Shown: one piece after another, positions 1 to 11,289 of the stretch | Numbering within the stretch: position 1 is the stretch's first letter | Layout of the letters: each line of letters begins with the position of its first letter | Assembly (NCBI GenBank): GCA_030278955.1 | Contig: JAOANR010000014.1 | Span: 35,725,453-35,789,452, forward strand | DNA: 64,000 nucleotides | Direction: 5' to 3' | From: Hygrophila difformis | Taxonomy: Eukaryota > Streptophyta > Magnoliopsida > Lamiales > Acanthaceae | Notes under the pieces: model-generated | What the model was told of the DNA's origin: nothing | The model's input: the letters and a program-made list of their open reading frames with translations, nothing else | Database searches by the model: none | Position numbers and translations under genes: made by a program

Positions 1-1631
1 GTGGTTTAGGGGCGTCCGGTATAGTCGTAATGCAACGAAACGTAAAAACCGAAATTAAAAACCCCAATACGCGCAGTTTTTGAAATCTGTCTAAAACTCA
101 TATTTCGAGGATTCAATCCGGGAAACTCAAAACTAGACTTTTAATCCTGACACATAAATCTAGGTTGTATAAAAATTTCAGACATTTTCGTTAACGTTTG
201 CTATTTTAAATCGCATCGAAAAGAAACTGTTTTGACAAAACGTGGTTGAAATCTGCCTATGAACATGTCCGAACTTAGTGAGTCTGTTTCTATATTTTGT
301 AGTCCGATTTGATCTTGCAATCTAAATGAAGGTTGTAGATAATCATGTCTAGTATATGTGGTTAAAATTTCAGAATTTTTGGAGTCCATTTGATGTGTCA
401 AAAAGCCAGTTTTCCGAACTGTGACAAATCTGCTTCGGGACAGTAAACTGTTTCCGCATTAAACTCGATTTTTGACATGTTTCCTCAACTTATTTCGAGA
501 AAGTTAAAACACGAAAGTTGTTCGTTAGGGTGTTTTGCATAGACTGTGAAATTTTCAGGTTTTTCGGACTTAAACCGAATTTTTAAATTGAAAAGGCGTA
601 AACTGTGACGCCAAGTTACTTTTAAATCGAAGGATTTTGAAATTTCGAAACGAACGATCAAAGATTTGAAATACGATACATCTATACTTTTGAAAAACCC
701 CGATACATTAAATCTAAATGATACATGAGATACTTTGGTGGAGGGTGAGTGCTCTGCAGAGTGCCCCTCTAACCTTTCTCTTCGGGCCTATAATGGACGA
801 GAGAATTAGATGAGATATTACGCCAATCGGCGGGAGATACATGGCCTACTCTCTTGGTTTGTCCGTATGGATTTCCCGAGGCTCCGGAGTGGTACTGGGT
901 ATGGCAAATACGGTTGCGGCCGCCGGATCACCGGCTAAACGAGATACTTACGAAACGGCTGCGGCCGCCGGATCACCGGCTATACAAAACACTGAGAAAT
1001 GGTTACGTAACGGGGAAATAAAAGATTTAATATTTTTAAGTATTTATTTATTTATGCATGTCTTTAAATTATGCATTTAAATTATGTCTTTAAATTTCAT
1101 ATCATGACTAAATTGTTATTGTGGATTAAATGCATGTTCAAGTACACAATTAAAATATTATTTCCTTTAAATTTTGTGAATGCATGTTAGGAGTGAAATT
1201 TTAATTATCTAATTAAATCCCTTTATTGCTATGTTAGGATCGACTTACTCAGTATTTTATATACTGATAAAATTGTTGTTTTCTCTTTTCTTTTCAGAGT
1301 ATGAAGATAATGCATGAGCATATGCATTGGGGGATGGAAAAACTTTAACATTGTTTTTATTGCTTTTATGATACTTGCATAACGGGCATGTAAATCCCGA
1401 GTTTTGGCCATGTCGGCCCACTTTACATTTTTCCGTTGCGATATATTATTACTACTACTATATGTGTGGATGATACTTATTATTATTTTTAAATAGATTC
1501 CGGACTTGTTTTTAAACCTTTTTGCAATACCTATAGCCTTGCATCTCTTGGCAAGCTCGGAGAATCCGTGTCTTGCTAGAGGGATGTGGCGGTGACATCG
1601 CGGCCTGGGTTATCAAATCCGGGGTGTTACA
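1..1631 (+). repeat. 3' part of a Ty3/gypsy-type LTR
   Basis: No coding potential is seen here. The segment ends at 1631 with GGGGTGTTACA, the usual 3' end of many large plant gypsy LTRs (which begin TGTAACACCCC and end in CA). The sequence then switches abruptly to LINE coding sequence. The left end lies outside the window, so it cannot be told whether this is a solo LTR or the right LTR of a complete element. If it is an LTR it is at least 1.6 kb long. The abutment suggests the LTR element cut into the LINE endonuclease region. Confidence 0.55.
911..983. repeat. two-copy GC-rich tandem repeat with hairpin inside the LTR
   Basis: A block of about 26 bp (GGYTGCGGCCGCCGGATCAC followed by CGGCTA) occurs at about 912-937 and again at 957-982, separated by 19 bp. 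Each copy can fold on GCCGG/CCGGC around an ATCA loop. Both are CpG-rich in otherwise AT-rich DNA. Confidence 0.6.
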
Positions 1632-4600
1632 TTAGTGGAGGGATTTTCCTGCCAGACAGGGCAGATGAATTTCGCCAGGTGCTCAATGCTTGCAGACTAT
1701 TGATGTTCATTCAATGGGGACTCGGTTTACATGGGCCAGGAGAACGGGGCCTGACAGCATGATTCAGAAACGGTTGGACAGAGGAGTTGCTAATATAGCA
1801 TGGCATGAGATGTTCAGTGAAGGCCATATTCAACATCTGGCGCGCATTGGTTCGGACCACTGCCCCCTCTTGATAACATGCCACGATCGGTTGGACTGTA
1901 GGTTGCATCAGCCTTTTCGTTAGGAGGCAGCTTGGGCGCAACATGGGGAGTATGGAAAGGTTGTGCAACAATGTTGTGAAGATAATGGTGGAGTGGAAGC
2001 CACTGTACTGTTGATGGAGCTAGCAAAATCTTCGACCAAGTTTAATGAGGAAATTTTTGGAAACATCATCGATAGGAAGAAGAGATTGGAGAGAAGAATA
2101 TGTGGCATCGAGAGGCAACTTGCTGCTTGGTTGATTAGGTTGGAGAGTGAGTTAAAATCTGAGTTGGAGGGGGTTTTGATGCAAGAGGAGAAGTTTTGGT
2201 ATCAGAAAGCAAGAAATAAGTGGATTCCCTTGGGGGATCGTAATACTAAGTACTTTCATGCCAAGACAAAGGTGCATCGCAAGAGGAATCGTATCTATGG
2301 CCTTAGTCTGGATGGCGGAAGTTGGAGCACTGATCAGGCCTGTTACAACAGCACACTAGGGCATATTTTGCTGCCATGTTTGAAGCTAGGCCGAGGGAGG
2401 AAGTGGAGCAACCACTACCGCCGCTTCCAGCTGTTTCCAGGCTTGGAGGGAAAGGTTGTCGGTGGTAGTTGACAAGGAAGAGGTGGACATAGTGAAGAAG
2501 CAGATGCGGCCTTTCGCGGCTCCCGGTCCGGATGGATTTCCCGCCGAATTCTATCGACTTTTTTGGGATAATCTTGGGCTTAAAATATATCGAATGGTGA
2601 GGGATGCTTTTGATTCCGGGACTCTGCCTCAGGATATTGCGGATGCCTTTCTGGTGCTTCTTCCGAAGGTGGACATACCACAAGCCATCTCACAATACAG
2701 ACCACTTACGTTATGCAACGTCTCGTTCAAGTTCATAACCAAAGTGATAGCTAATCGCTTGAGACCGCTGCTCTGTGAGTACGTCGGCCCTCATCAATCG
2801 GTGTTTCTTCCTAGAAGAGGTACTTGCGATAATGGTATATTGGTGCAGGAGATGGTCTATACGCTGGAGAGTAGTAGAAGGGGGAAAAAGGGTGTTTTGC
2901 TTAAGATAGATTTGGCTAAGGCATACGACTCGGTGAACTAGGATTTCTTGAGCGAATGCCTTGAAGAGATGGCACTGTCGCGGGGGCTCTTGGAGATAGT
3001 GATGACTTGTGTTCGGACATCGACCTTTTCCATTTTGTGGAATGGGGCGCCTTTGGAGAAGCTGCTTTCAGGGAGGGGCCTCAGAAAAGGGGATCCCTTG
3101 TCGCCGTATTTGTTCGTCATCGTCATGGAAAAATTGTCACGACTTATATTGGAGGCGGTGGGACAAGGGAGATGGCGTCCGATTGATTGTAGCTCGGATG
3201 GAGTGGCCATTTCCCATGTCATGTTTGTCGATGATCTTGTGCTATGTTTGGAACTGGAAGAGGGGAGTATACAGACCATGGGACATGTTTTGGCCACCTT
3301 TGGAACTCGGTCAGGGCTTTGCATGAACAGCCAGTAATCGGCTGCTATTGGGTCTCCAGCGGCAACTATGGAAAAGAGGGAGTGGCTGTCTACTCACCTT
3401 GGCATACAAGTTTCATCGTTGCTAGGGAAGTACCTGGGGTTTCCTATGATACACGGGCGTATCAAATCTCACCCATTTTGATGACATATTGAAGGGGATT
3501 GACAAGAGGCTGGCGGGATGGGCAGTGGCCTTTTTGAATAGAGCGGCAAGGGTGACTCTAGCGAGGGCTGTGTTAGCAGCGCTACCGACATATTGCATGC
3601 AATTTCATCTCATGCCGATTTCTACATGCCAGAAGATTGATCAAAAAATCAGGAGATTTATCTGGAAAGGCTCACAAGGTAAGGGTTTGCATCTCATTGC
3701 ATGGGATAAAGTTTGCAAGCCGAGAAGGGAAGGGGGTTTGGGTCTGCGACAGGCGCGCCACATGAACTTGGCGCTTATGGGGAAGCAGCTTGGGGATTTC
3801 ATGGTTCAAAAGGATAAGCTTTGGATTAAGTGGCTTAGGGGATGGTATGGTTGCCGAGAAAGGACCTTCCCACAGGCTCATTACAAGGGTACGAGGGTGT
3901 GGAGGAATCTGGTGAAACTGGGGGAAGTCTTCAGGCCAGCCTTCGGTGTTCGTCTGGGCAACGGGCATAGCTCCTTGTGGTACTCACCCTGGTGGAAGGG
4001 CTCTTGTCTTGGGCCGTTAATGCCCTTTGTGCATTATAATGATTTGTCGGTGCAAGTGAGACAGGTTATTAGCCAGGGTAAGTGGGAATTGAATTGGTTG
4101 TATACTTGGATTCCACAGGACATTAAGGCCGAGATAGAGGGCTCAACATGTCCATTATTGGTTGATGGCGTGGAAAACGTGTTCCCCTGGAGGATGGATG
4201 CGTCGGGGGAGTATAGTGTGCGAACGGGGTACCAATGGGTTTGTGGGGAGAGGGCGGCTGCTCAAGGGTGGCGATGGATGTGGCGTAAGGACATCCCTGA
4301 AAAAGTCGGGATGTTATTTTGGTTGATAGTGCATGGGTCGTTGGCTACAAATGAGGTTCGCCACCACAGGAATATCGCGGCTTCTCCCCTTTGTACGATA
4401 TGTGGCACGGAGGTGGAGAGTTGGCGTCATGCATTATTCGAATGCAACTGGATGAGGACTGTGGAGAATGTTTGGAGTTCACAAGGTGATGGACATACCG
4501 ACTATGGCTCAAGAGGAAGTGCGGCATTGGTTGCAATTTATGGAGAGGCGGAAATCTTTGTTTGTGGCAGGGGTTTGGGAGGTATGGATTGAACGCAACA

Positions 4601-5330
4601 ATAGAGTTATTAGGGGCATGGAGACGTCCGCATACAGGCTCTTAAAGGTAGTGCAGCGGCTCCACGAGGCATTGGATAGGGTGGCGAACGGTGGAGGGAG
4701 CACTGCCGCCAGCAGCACCCTGTTGAAGTGGCGAGGAGTGATCGAGGATGGGGTGGTTCTTCATTCGGACGGGAGCATGAAGGAAGGAGGCGCAAGTAGC
4801 GGATTCTCGGCTGTGTGTAGGACGCTTGAGGGAGAATGGAAGAAAGCCGTGGGAGGTCAACTGGGCGTGAGAGATATAATGGAGGTGGAACTCTACGGAG
4901 TTTGGCAAAGGTTGAAGTTGGTGCAGGAGCTTGGTGAGAAGAAGGTGCATTGTTATATTGATTCATTGGAGGCGCAACGGCTTATTGTCAACCTGCATAA
5001 GCCGGGTCATCGGTATTGGCCGCTGGTGAAAAAAATCAGGAGTTGTAGTGAGGCTTTGGAGAGGTGCGTGTTTCATCATATATACCGGGAGGGCAATCGG
5101 GTTGCTGATGCTTTGGCGAAGTTGGCTAGCAACGACGAGCAGTTTTTTACTACGTGGGCGTATCCTCCGGATAGCGTTATCAGATTACTACATGAAGATC
5201 AGTTCGGGGCTGGAGTGATTCGTGTTAGGGAGTAGATTTTTTAGTATGGTACATGATCGTTTGTTTTGCATTTTTTTCTTGCTTTTTTCTTTTTTTTCTA
5301 ACCGTCGATGAGGCACTGTTTACCAAAAAA
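1632..5330 (+). mobile_element. decayed L1-type LINE, 5'-truncated
   Basis: This is a non-LTR retrotransposon carrying the end of the endonuclease domain, the reverse transcriptase, a zf-RVT-like domain and a plant-type RNase H, in that order. It is followed by a short T-rich 3' UTR and a run of A near 5324-5330. It begins abruptly at the gypsy LTR end at 1631, so the N-terminal endonuclease and any ORF1 are missing. Several frame changes and stops make it inactive. The RNase H C-terminus shares an FFTTWAYP stretch with the LINE fragment at 50.2-50.5 kb, so both probably belong to one family. Confidence 0.88.
1690..5235 (+). pseudogene. LINE ORF2 remnant (EN end, RT, zf-RVT, RNase H)
   Basis: The reading is split over several frames. 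Positions 1690-1923 encode the endonuclease end (GSDHCPLL). Positions 1963-2472 hold the linker. Positions 2456-2941 hold RT fingers and palm (PGPDGFPAEFY, SQYRPLTLCN) and end in a TAG right after KAYDSVN. Positions 2948-3337 carry the RT core with LRKGDPLSPYLF and the catalytic FVDDL. Positions 3489-4592 carry the thumb and the zf-RVT CTICGTEVESWRH region. Positions 4468-5235 carry the RNase H with HSDGSMKEGG and YREGNRVADALAKLA. In the family these are one polypeptide that nicks DNA and primes reverse transcription at the target. Here at least four breaks prevent that. Confidence 0.88.
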
Positions 5331-5654
5331 ATTCATGCAGATGAAATGGAGTTGTGGATCCCACATGATATAAACTGCCACATCGGTCACTCTTCAATTC
5401 ATTACTGACACATACTGATATTAATTAGAAATATAGAGACCGATGTGGGTGCTCTAAGGGGCCTTTAGCCGATGAGATTTTCGAGAAGCGCCAGCGATAT
5501 TTGGGGTCTTCCTGTTTCATTTTTACAGAAAACCCGTATGCCCACCTAGTGCTTATATTTGCATATTCGTTTCCCTTCTTATTCTTTTTTTTTAGCGTAA
5601 TGATCTGTTTTTATGTGTATGGAATCTGTGAATTTTGGATTAGTGAGTGAGGAA

Positions 5655-5659
5655 AAAAC
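5655..5659. repeat. target site duplication AAAAC, left copy
   Basis: AAAAC directly precedes the gypsy element and is repeated exactly at 11285-11289 after its other LTR. This is the 5-bp duplication expected from a retroviral-type integrase. Confidence 0.85.
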
Positions 5660-5946
5660 TGATAAGGAATGAATTAAAAACGGCAAGAATGTGAATAAAC
5701 TTTTCTCAATAATCCAAGACTGTGAACAGGAACAATATATATGCCCTAGTCTATCCACAGCAATTACTTATTTACCCTCTCCCAATAAAACCTACTCAAT
5801 GATTTAAGTAAACAACCAATAACCTGATTTAGGTAAATAGCCAATAACCTCATTACTTAACATAATCATCCAAGTACTGAGGTGTTCGAACGGCTCTTTG
5901 GCTCCTGCGGACCTCTGCTTCCTTGTTGGGTTCATTACTTGTATCA
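5660..5946 (-). repeat. 3' LTR of the gypsy element
   Basis: This 287-bp LTR has TG/CA ends on the minus strand (TGATACAAG to CCTTATCA) and looks identical to 10998-11284. The integrase reading frame runs into it and stops at 5853, so the LTR encodes the last residues of Pol. Confidence 0.93.
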
Positions 5947-7260
5947 TTTTGCCCGTCCTCCACAAGAGGGACCTTGTCCTCAAGGTCCAATCCAGGATAT
6001 GTCTGGCGAAGTACAGCTTCATCCTCCCAAGTGGCTTCACTTGGCGGCAGCCCTAACCACTGGACGAGCATCTGACGAGAGACACCGCGGCGACGACGAA
6101 TCCATCGGTTTGATAGCACCGCCACAGGGACCAAGGAGGCACGGTCATCACCATCGGTAGGGGGCAATGGAGCAAGGACCTGAGTATCCTTCCCTGTATA
6201 CCCACGCAAATGCGAGACATGAAAGACTGGATGAACTCTAGTGTCCGGAGGCAGGTGAAGGCGATAGGCAACTGCTCCCAGTTTGGCTTCAATTTGAAAA
6301 GGGCCGTAAAAGCGGCGACTGAGCTTATGGAACAGTGATCGACGTAGGGTGCGTTGCCGATATGGTTGAAGTCGGACCCAAACCCAATCACCTACTTGGA
6401 ACTCCACCTCAGTCCGGTGGCGATCAGCTGTGGCTTTCATGCACTGCTGTGCACGAGCTAGATTGGCGCGCAGGGCATCCAACACTTCGTCACGTTGCAA
6501 ACACTCCTCCTCTACCGCAGCTGTTGGGGTGTCTCCAGGTAAGTACCTTAACAAGGGAGGAGGCGGACGGCCATACACCACCTGAAAGGGCGTCATCGCG
6601 GTTGAGGAGTGGGTCGCCGTGTTATACGAATATTCTGCCCAAGAGAGGAAGTCCACCCATCGGCGCGGCTGGTCGGCGACAAAACAGCGGAGGTACATCT
6701 CAAGCGAGCGGTTAGTGACCTCCGTCTGCCCATCCGACTCGGGATGATAGGGAGAACTCATCGCTAACTTGGTACCCTGTAGACGAAACAGCTCACGCCA
6801 AAATTGTCTTGTGAAAACACGGTCTCTGTCGCTCACAATGGTGCGGGGCATGCCATGTAAGCGTACAACCTCTTGCATAAACACTTGGGCCACAGAAGAG
6901 CTAGTGAAATTGGATGGCAGAGGAATGAAATGAGCATACTTCGAGAGTCTGTCGACCACCACGAGTACCACCGTTTTACCTCTAGAAGGAGGTAACCCAA
7001 TCACGAAATCGAGTGAGATATCCTCCCATATCCAATGTGGAATGGGCAGGGGCTGGAGAAGGCCCGCCGGGGGCGCGGTTGAGTACTTAACCTGTTGACA
7101 GGTTAGGCACTGGGAAACGTACAACTTAACATCTCTGTGCAACCCTTTCCAATAAAACTCACTAGAAATTCTCTTGAATGTTCTGTAGATACCAGCGTGG
7201 CCTCCCATGGGTGTGTTATGGAACTCGTATAGCAAGCAAGCTCTTTCGGATGGAGGGATT
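5853..7260 (-). pseudogene. gypsy integrase with C-terminal chromodomain
   Basis: The frame is open from about 7517 to 5853, but its authentic part starts near 7260. It shows an H2C2 zinc-binding segment (CLTCQQVKYS), the DDE integrase core (LDFVIGLP, VSDRD, SDGQTEVTNRSLE) and a chromodomain near the C-terminus (NRWIRRRRGVSRQMLVQW, EATWEDE). Integrase inserts the cDNA, and the chromodomain is thought to guide it to particular chromatin. The RNase H frame crosses into this one through a small indel near 7228-7240 (a GCTT/GCTT duplication). As written, Gag-Pol is not continuous. Confidence 0.9.
5947..5961 (-). promoter_or_regulatory. polypurine tract of the gypsy element
   Basis: On the minus strand GGAGGACGGGCAAAA lies immediately before the 3' LTR. 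This is the expected place and composition for the plus-strand priming site. Confidence 0.6.
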
Positions 7261-8493
7261 ATTTGGCACACAAACTCTGTCCCGGAACAGGAGTAACCCA
7301 TTGAGGCACTTATAGGCTGGATTATGCTCTCCCCGTTGGAATGCCAAAACCTTGGTCTGGAGGGCAGGATCCACAAGAGTTGCCTGCTGCAAATCTTGGA
7401 CCAGCCCAGACAGCGGGCACGATAATGCATACAATTCCGAATCCTGAGATGGTTGGCGAGATAGAGCATCAGCGGCCGCATTTGCACTACCCGGGCGGTA
7501 GCGTATCTCAAAATCAAAGCCTACCAGTTTAGCCAGCCACTTTTGTTGTTCAGGTGTTTGGATGGTTTGTGCCACGAGCTCCCGTAAACTAACTTGATCC
7601 GTCAATATAAGGAAACGAGTGCCCAGAAGGTAGTGTCGCCACTTCTTAACTGCACAAAGGATGGCGTACATCTCCTGGTGGTAGGCCGAGGCTGCTTGCA
7701 TACGCGGTGCCAACTTTTTACTAAAAAATGCAATAGGGTGTTTTTGCTGTGACAGAATGGCACCCACGCCAACGCCCGAGGCATCCGTCTCCACTACGAA
7801 GGGCTGCTGAAAATCTGGAAGTACCAACACAGGGGCATTGGTAAGAGCCTGTTTGAGATTTTGAAAAGCCATACTGGTAGCTTCGGTCCATACAAAAGCC
7901 TCGTTGCACAATAAGTCAGTTAACGGCCCTGCAATTTGAGCATAGCCCCGAATGAAGCGTCGATAGAACCCTGTGAGTCCCAGGAAGGCCCGAACAGCCC
8001 GGACTGAGGTAGGGACGAGCCAGTCCATCATGACATGAATCTTATCAGGGTCAACTTGAACTCCACTCCCTGAGATAATATGGCCCAAATATTCAACTTG
8101 AGTGGTACCAAAACTACATTTCTCCCGTTTTGCAAACAACTGATTATCATGTAAAGCCAACAATACAGCTCGTAAGTGGCGTAGGTGGTCATCCCAGGTG
8201 GTGCTATAAATTAGAATATCGTCCAAGAAGACAAGGACAAAACGGCGCAACATCGGTTTGAAGACAGAGTTCATAAGGCTTTGGAAAGTCGCCGGGGCGT
8301 TGGTGAGGCCAAACGGCATCACCATGTACTCATAGTGACCTTCATGTGTCCGAAAGGTGGTTTTATGAATATCCTCGGGCCGTACCCGTATTTGGTGATA
8401 TCCCGAACATAGGTCTAGCTTTGAGAAGTATTGTGCGCCATGTAACTCATCGAAAAGCTCATCAATGATGGGTATCGGAAACCTGTCCTTCAC
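7216..8493 (-). pseudogene. gypsy reverse transcriptase (C-terminal part) and RNase H
   Basis: This stretch begins directly at KDRFPIPIIDEL and carries the RT motifs FSKLDLCSGYHQIRV, MPFGLTNAPATFQ and the catalytic FLDDILIYS. RNase H follows, with ETDASGVGVGAIL, the tether DQVSL and NAAADALSR. It reads in a different frame from gag/protease upstream because of the foreign segment at 8494-8887. It ends in a stop at about 7216 after the frameshift into integrase. The residues that should join RKKDGTWHFC to KDRF (the CVDYRALN region) are missing, so RT lacks part of its fingers domain. Confidence 0.9.
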
Positions 8494-8887
8494 GAACCAA
8501 CTGTCACGGGGCGCCGGGTCCGTATCGGGACTGCGGCGCGCCGAGTGGCTAATAGACTGATTCCCAGCACTATTCCGCCAAACGGTCCATCCGAAGGGTC
8601 GGGTTGGACAACATCATAGAGCTAATTCCGGAAACTATGGGATCCTTCAATTTAGATTCCAACGGCAGACGAGCCTTACAGTAACTGCAAAACAGAAGCC
8701 ATAAAAATGTGGTTAGAGACCGAAAGGTCAACTAGTCCACCCGAAGTGCCTTGCCGAGGGGCACAACAGTAAGACGCTGCACACGACTATGCATGGCTTC
8801 TAGGAAAGCAGTAAATAGAAAGCAGTAAACACATAGCTTCGGGACTGCGGGGTCAAGGGCGACCACCAAGCGGAGCCTTTGGCATGT
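8494..8887. other. 394-bp foreign segment replacing part of gypsy RT
   Basis: Between HFC (codon 8888-8890) and KDRF (from 8493) a normal element has roughly ten codons. Here there are 394 bp without RT similarity and with stops in all useful frames. The segment contains a 12-bp direct repeat TCGGGACTGCGG at about 8525-8536 and 8839-8850. On the minus strand it also has a T-rich stretch ending TTTTGCAG followed by TTACTGTAAG, which looks like a splice acceptor. Its origin is not recognised. Capture of a host fragment is one possibility, repair filler another. Confidence 0.7.
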
Positions 8888-10996
8888 GCAAAAATGCCAT
8901 GTGCCATCTTTTTTTCGGACTAATACCACTGGGGACGAGAAGGGGCTGGTGCTCGGTCGAATAATCCCCTCTTGAAGCATATCACTGACCATCTGTTCCA
9001 ACACATTTTTTTGGTAATGTGGGTAACAGTATGGCCGAACATTGACCGGTGCCAATCCAGGAAGCAAGGGAATCGCATGATCCACGGGTCGGGCAGGAGG
9101 TAACCCTCGTGGGGTTGCAAACACTTCGTTAAATCCTTCCAATAATCGAACTAAAGCCTCTGGGAGTTCTGCCGCTGTTTTGGAGGGTGTTACAGGTTGT
9201 ATAACCACCTGGAAACAAGCAGCAATCTCCTCTATACGAACCAGCTTCTCCAAGTAGTGAAGTTGTGCTGCTTGCGGTAGCGTTCTCGGCTCCCCTACCA
9301 AATTAATCAGTTTTCCTTCTAGTTCGAATTCCAGAACCAACTTCCCAAATTGTTGTCGCACCCACCCCAATGTAGATAACCATGAAGCACCAAGAATAAT
9401 ATCCGCACCATGAATGGCTAATACAAATAATTCTGGCCGAAAAGAATGCCCTTGGATCACGACAGTTGTATTCGTAACCCGCCCCTCCGTTAGGAGTCGG
9501 CCTCCATTGCCGACAGCCACTCCAAATGGTGGTGTGGCCTCTATAGGCAGCCCCAAATGATGTGCTACAGACATCCGAACAAATGAGTGTGTGCTGCCCC
9601 CATCAATTAGGACCTGCACTCTAGTTGTTCCAATATATCCTGTAAAGCGAAAGGTCGTATAGGAAGGGGTACCTGCCAAAGCATGGAGGGACACGGCTGC
9701 CTCTTCCGGTTCATGTGTAGTTTCCTCATGTGGGAAACTTTCCCCAGGGCCTGCTTCAGCCTCAAATTTGACCATCAACAATTGGGGTCTATTTTTGCAA
9801 CGATGACTTGCACTCCATTTTTCATCACAATTGTAACAAAGATTCCGTTGGCGACGTTCTTGCATTTCTCTAGCTGTCAACCGTCGAACCCCCGAAGGCA
9901 TCGGTGGCATCCCTGATTTATACTCCTCTGTCGATTGCACACTATTAGAGCTCTGGGAATAACGGTTAATGGACATGCCTCCTGGTCCCTTGGAGGTCAC
10001 CCCTAACCGTTTAGACGCCAATTTTTCTTCCTGCAACCGTGCCAGGCCCACAGCCTGAGCCAAGGAACTAGGGCGAAAGGCCTTCACCTCATGTCGGATG
10101 TCTTCGCGAAGTCCCGAAATAAAGCAACTGAGAAGGAACGAGGTCGAGACACCAGTCACCCTATTCGCTAATTCATCAAAACGTTGGCGGTACGCAGCCA
10201 CTGTCGAGGTTTGAGTTAACTTACCAAGCATTTCTTGGTGATCCTCAAAATCAGATGGCCCAAATGTACTCTCCAATTGACGAGTGAAATCCTCCCAAGT
10301 GCGAAATGCCCCTGCTCGCTGGTGCCATTGAAACCACGGAAGAGCAGGGCCATCCATATGAATCGAGGCAAGCACCAGGCGATGCGGCAATGGAGTGGAG
10401 TAGTAATCAAAATACCGTTCAGCCTTGTAGATCCAATCCAAAGGGTTGGTGCCATCGAAGTGAGGAAAATCCACTCGAGTACGGCATACAGCATCATTGC
10501 CCGCCCACGCCGATGGTGATAAGAGGGGTGGCGACTGTGAAGCGAGGAATGGGGGAATGCACAACGGCGGCGGCGGCATACCTGTGGTAGTCGCCATGCC
10601 GACAGACGGCGGAGGCCCAATGGCCACTGAGTGCGGGGAAGTAACACCCGGCGCTGCTGAAAAAGTCCCAAATTGGGGAACACCGATTTGGGGACGAGGG
10701 GTTGCAGGTAGCGTACATGTCACGGCTGTCAGAGCCGGGAATGACGAAGGCGATGGAGGTAAAAGGGGAGGCTGGGCCGAGGTGGCAGAAGCATCGACGC
10801 TGAATCAAAGCTGTAATTTCTCAATTGCCGATTGTAAGGCGGCCAGTTTTTGATCTTGCTCACGGCGGTCGGCCGACAATTGATCGGATATCTGCGTTCC
10901 CAACTCACCCACCTTTTCTTCCACTTTAGCAAGACGATCATCCATTGTTTTCAGCCGAGTGCCCTCGGCCATGGCTTCTCTCAATGAAAGCACCAA
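8888..10996 (-). pseudogene. gypsy Gag, protease and start of RT, with one in-frame TGA
   Basis: Translation starts in a coiled-coil-like segment at 10996 (MDDRLAKVEEKVGELG) and meets TGA at 10805-10807. It stays open in the same frame from there to 8732. The Gag capsid-like domain has FPHFDGTNPLDWIYKAE and RTWEDFTRQLESTFG. It is followed by a modified zinc knuckle CYNCDEKWSASHRC, the protease motif LIDGGSTHSF (DGG where DSG is usual) and the RT start IIRPSTSPFSSPVVLVRKKD. The last 52 or so codons before 8732 are foreign. The TGA might be readthrough-suppressed or simply a mutation; the DGG protease variant may be inactive. Confidence 0.88.
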
Positions 10997-10997
10997 A

Positions 10998-11284
10998 TGA
11001 TAAGGAATGAATTAAAAACGGCAAGAATGTGAATAAACTTTTCTCAATAATCCAAGACTGTGAACAGGAACAATATATATGCCCTAGTCTATCCACAGCA
11101 ATTACTTATTTACCCTCTCCCAATAAAACCTACTCAATGATTTAAGTAAACAACCAATAACCTGATTTAGGTAAATAGCCAATAACCTCATTACTTAACA
11201 TAATCATCCAAGTACTGAGGTGTTCGAACGGCTCTTTGGCTCCTGCGGACCTCTGCTTCCTTGTTGGGTTCATTACTTGTATCA
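10998..11284 (-). repeat. 5' LTR of the gypsy element
   Basis: This 287-bp LTR looks identical to 5660-5946. Directly inside it on the minus strand the sequence reads TTTGGTGCTTTCATTGAG, where the primer binding site should be. It does not match the initiator-tRNA consensus TGGTATCAGAGC, so the primer is unassigned. Confidence 0.92.
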
Positions 11285-11289
11285 AAAAC
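11285..11289. repeat. target site duplication AAAAC, right copy
   Basis: This is an exact copy of 5655-5659 and marks the far edge of the gypsy insertion. Confidence 0.85.

Larger units (their letters stand above)
5660..11284 (-). mobile_element. full-length Ty3/gypsy chromovirus, very young insertion
   Basis: This is an LTR retrotransposon of 5625 bp read on the minus strand. It has 287-bp LTRs at 10998-11284 (5') and 5660-5946 (3') that I find identical by eye over their whole length. They start TGATACAAG, end CCTTATCA, and are flanked by AAAAC duplications. The order gag, protease, RT, RNase H, integrase, chromodomain fits Ty3/gypsy chromoviruses. The short LTRs and small size suggest the Reina-type clade (inference). 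Identical LTRs mean recent insertion, yet the coding region has an in-frame TGA, a 394-bp foreign segment in RT and a frameshift before integrase. The copy is therefore probably non-autonomous and was mobilised in trans, or it decayed after landing. It lies in intron 1 of the AGT2-like pseudogene. Confidence 0.93.

Noticed and set aside
10235..10853. Plus-strand frames opposite gypsy gag
   Set aside because: Antisense to a well-supported Gag frame; GC-rich DNA keeps all frames open.
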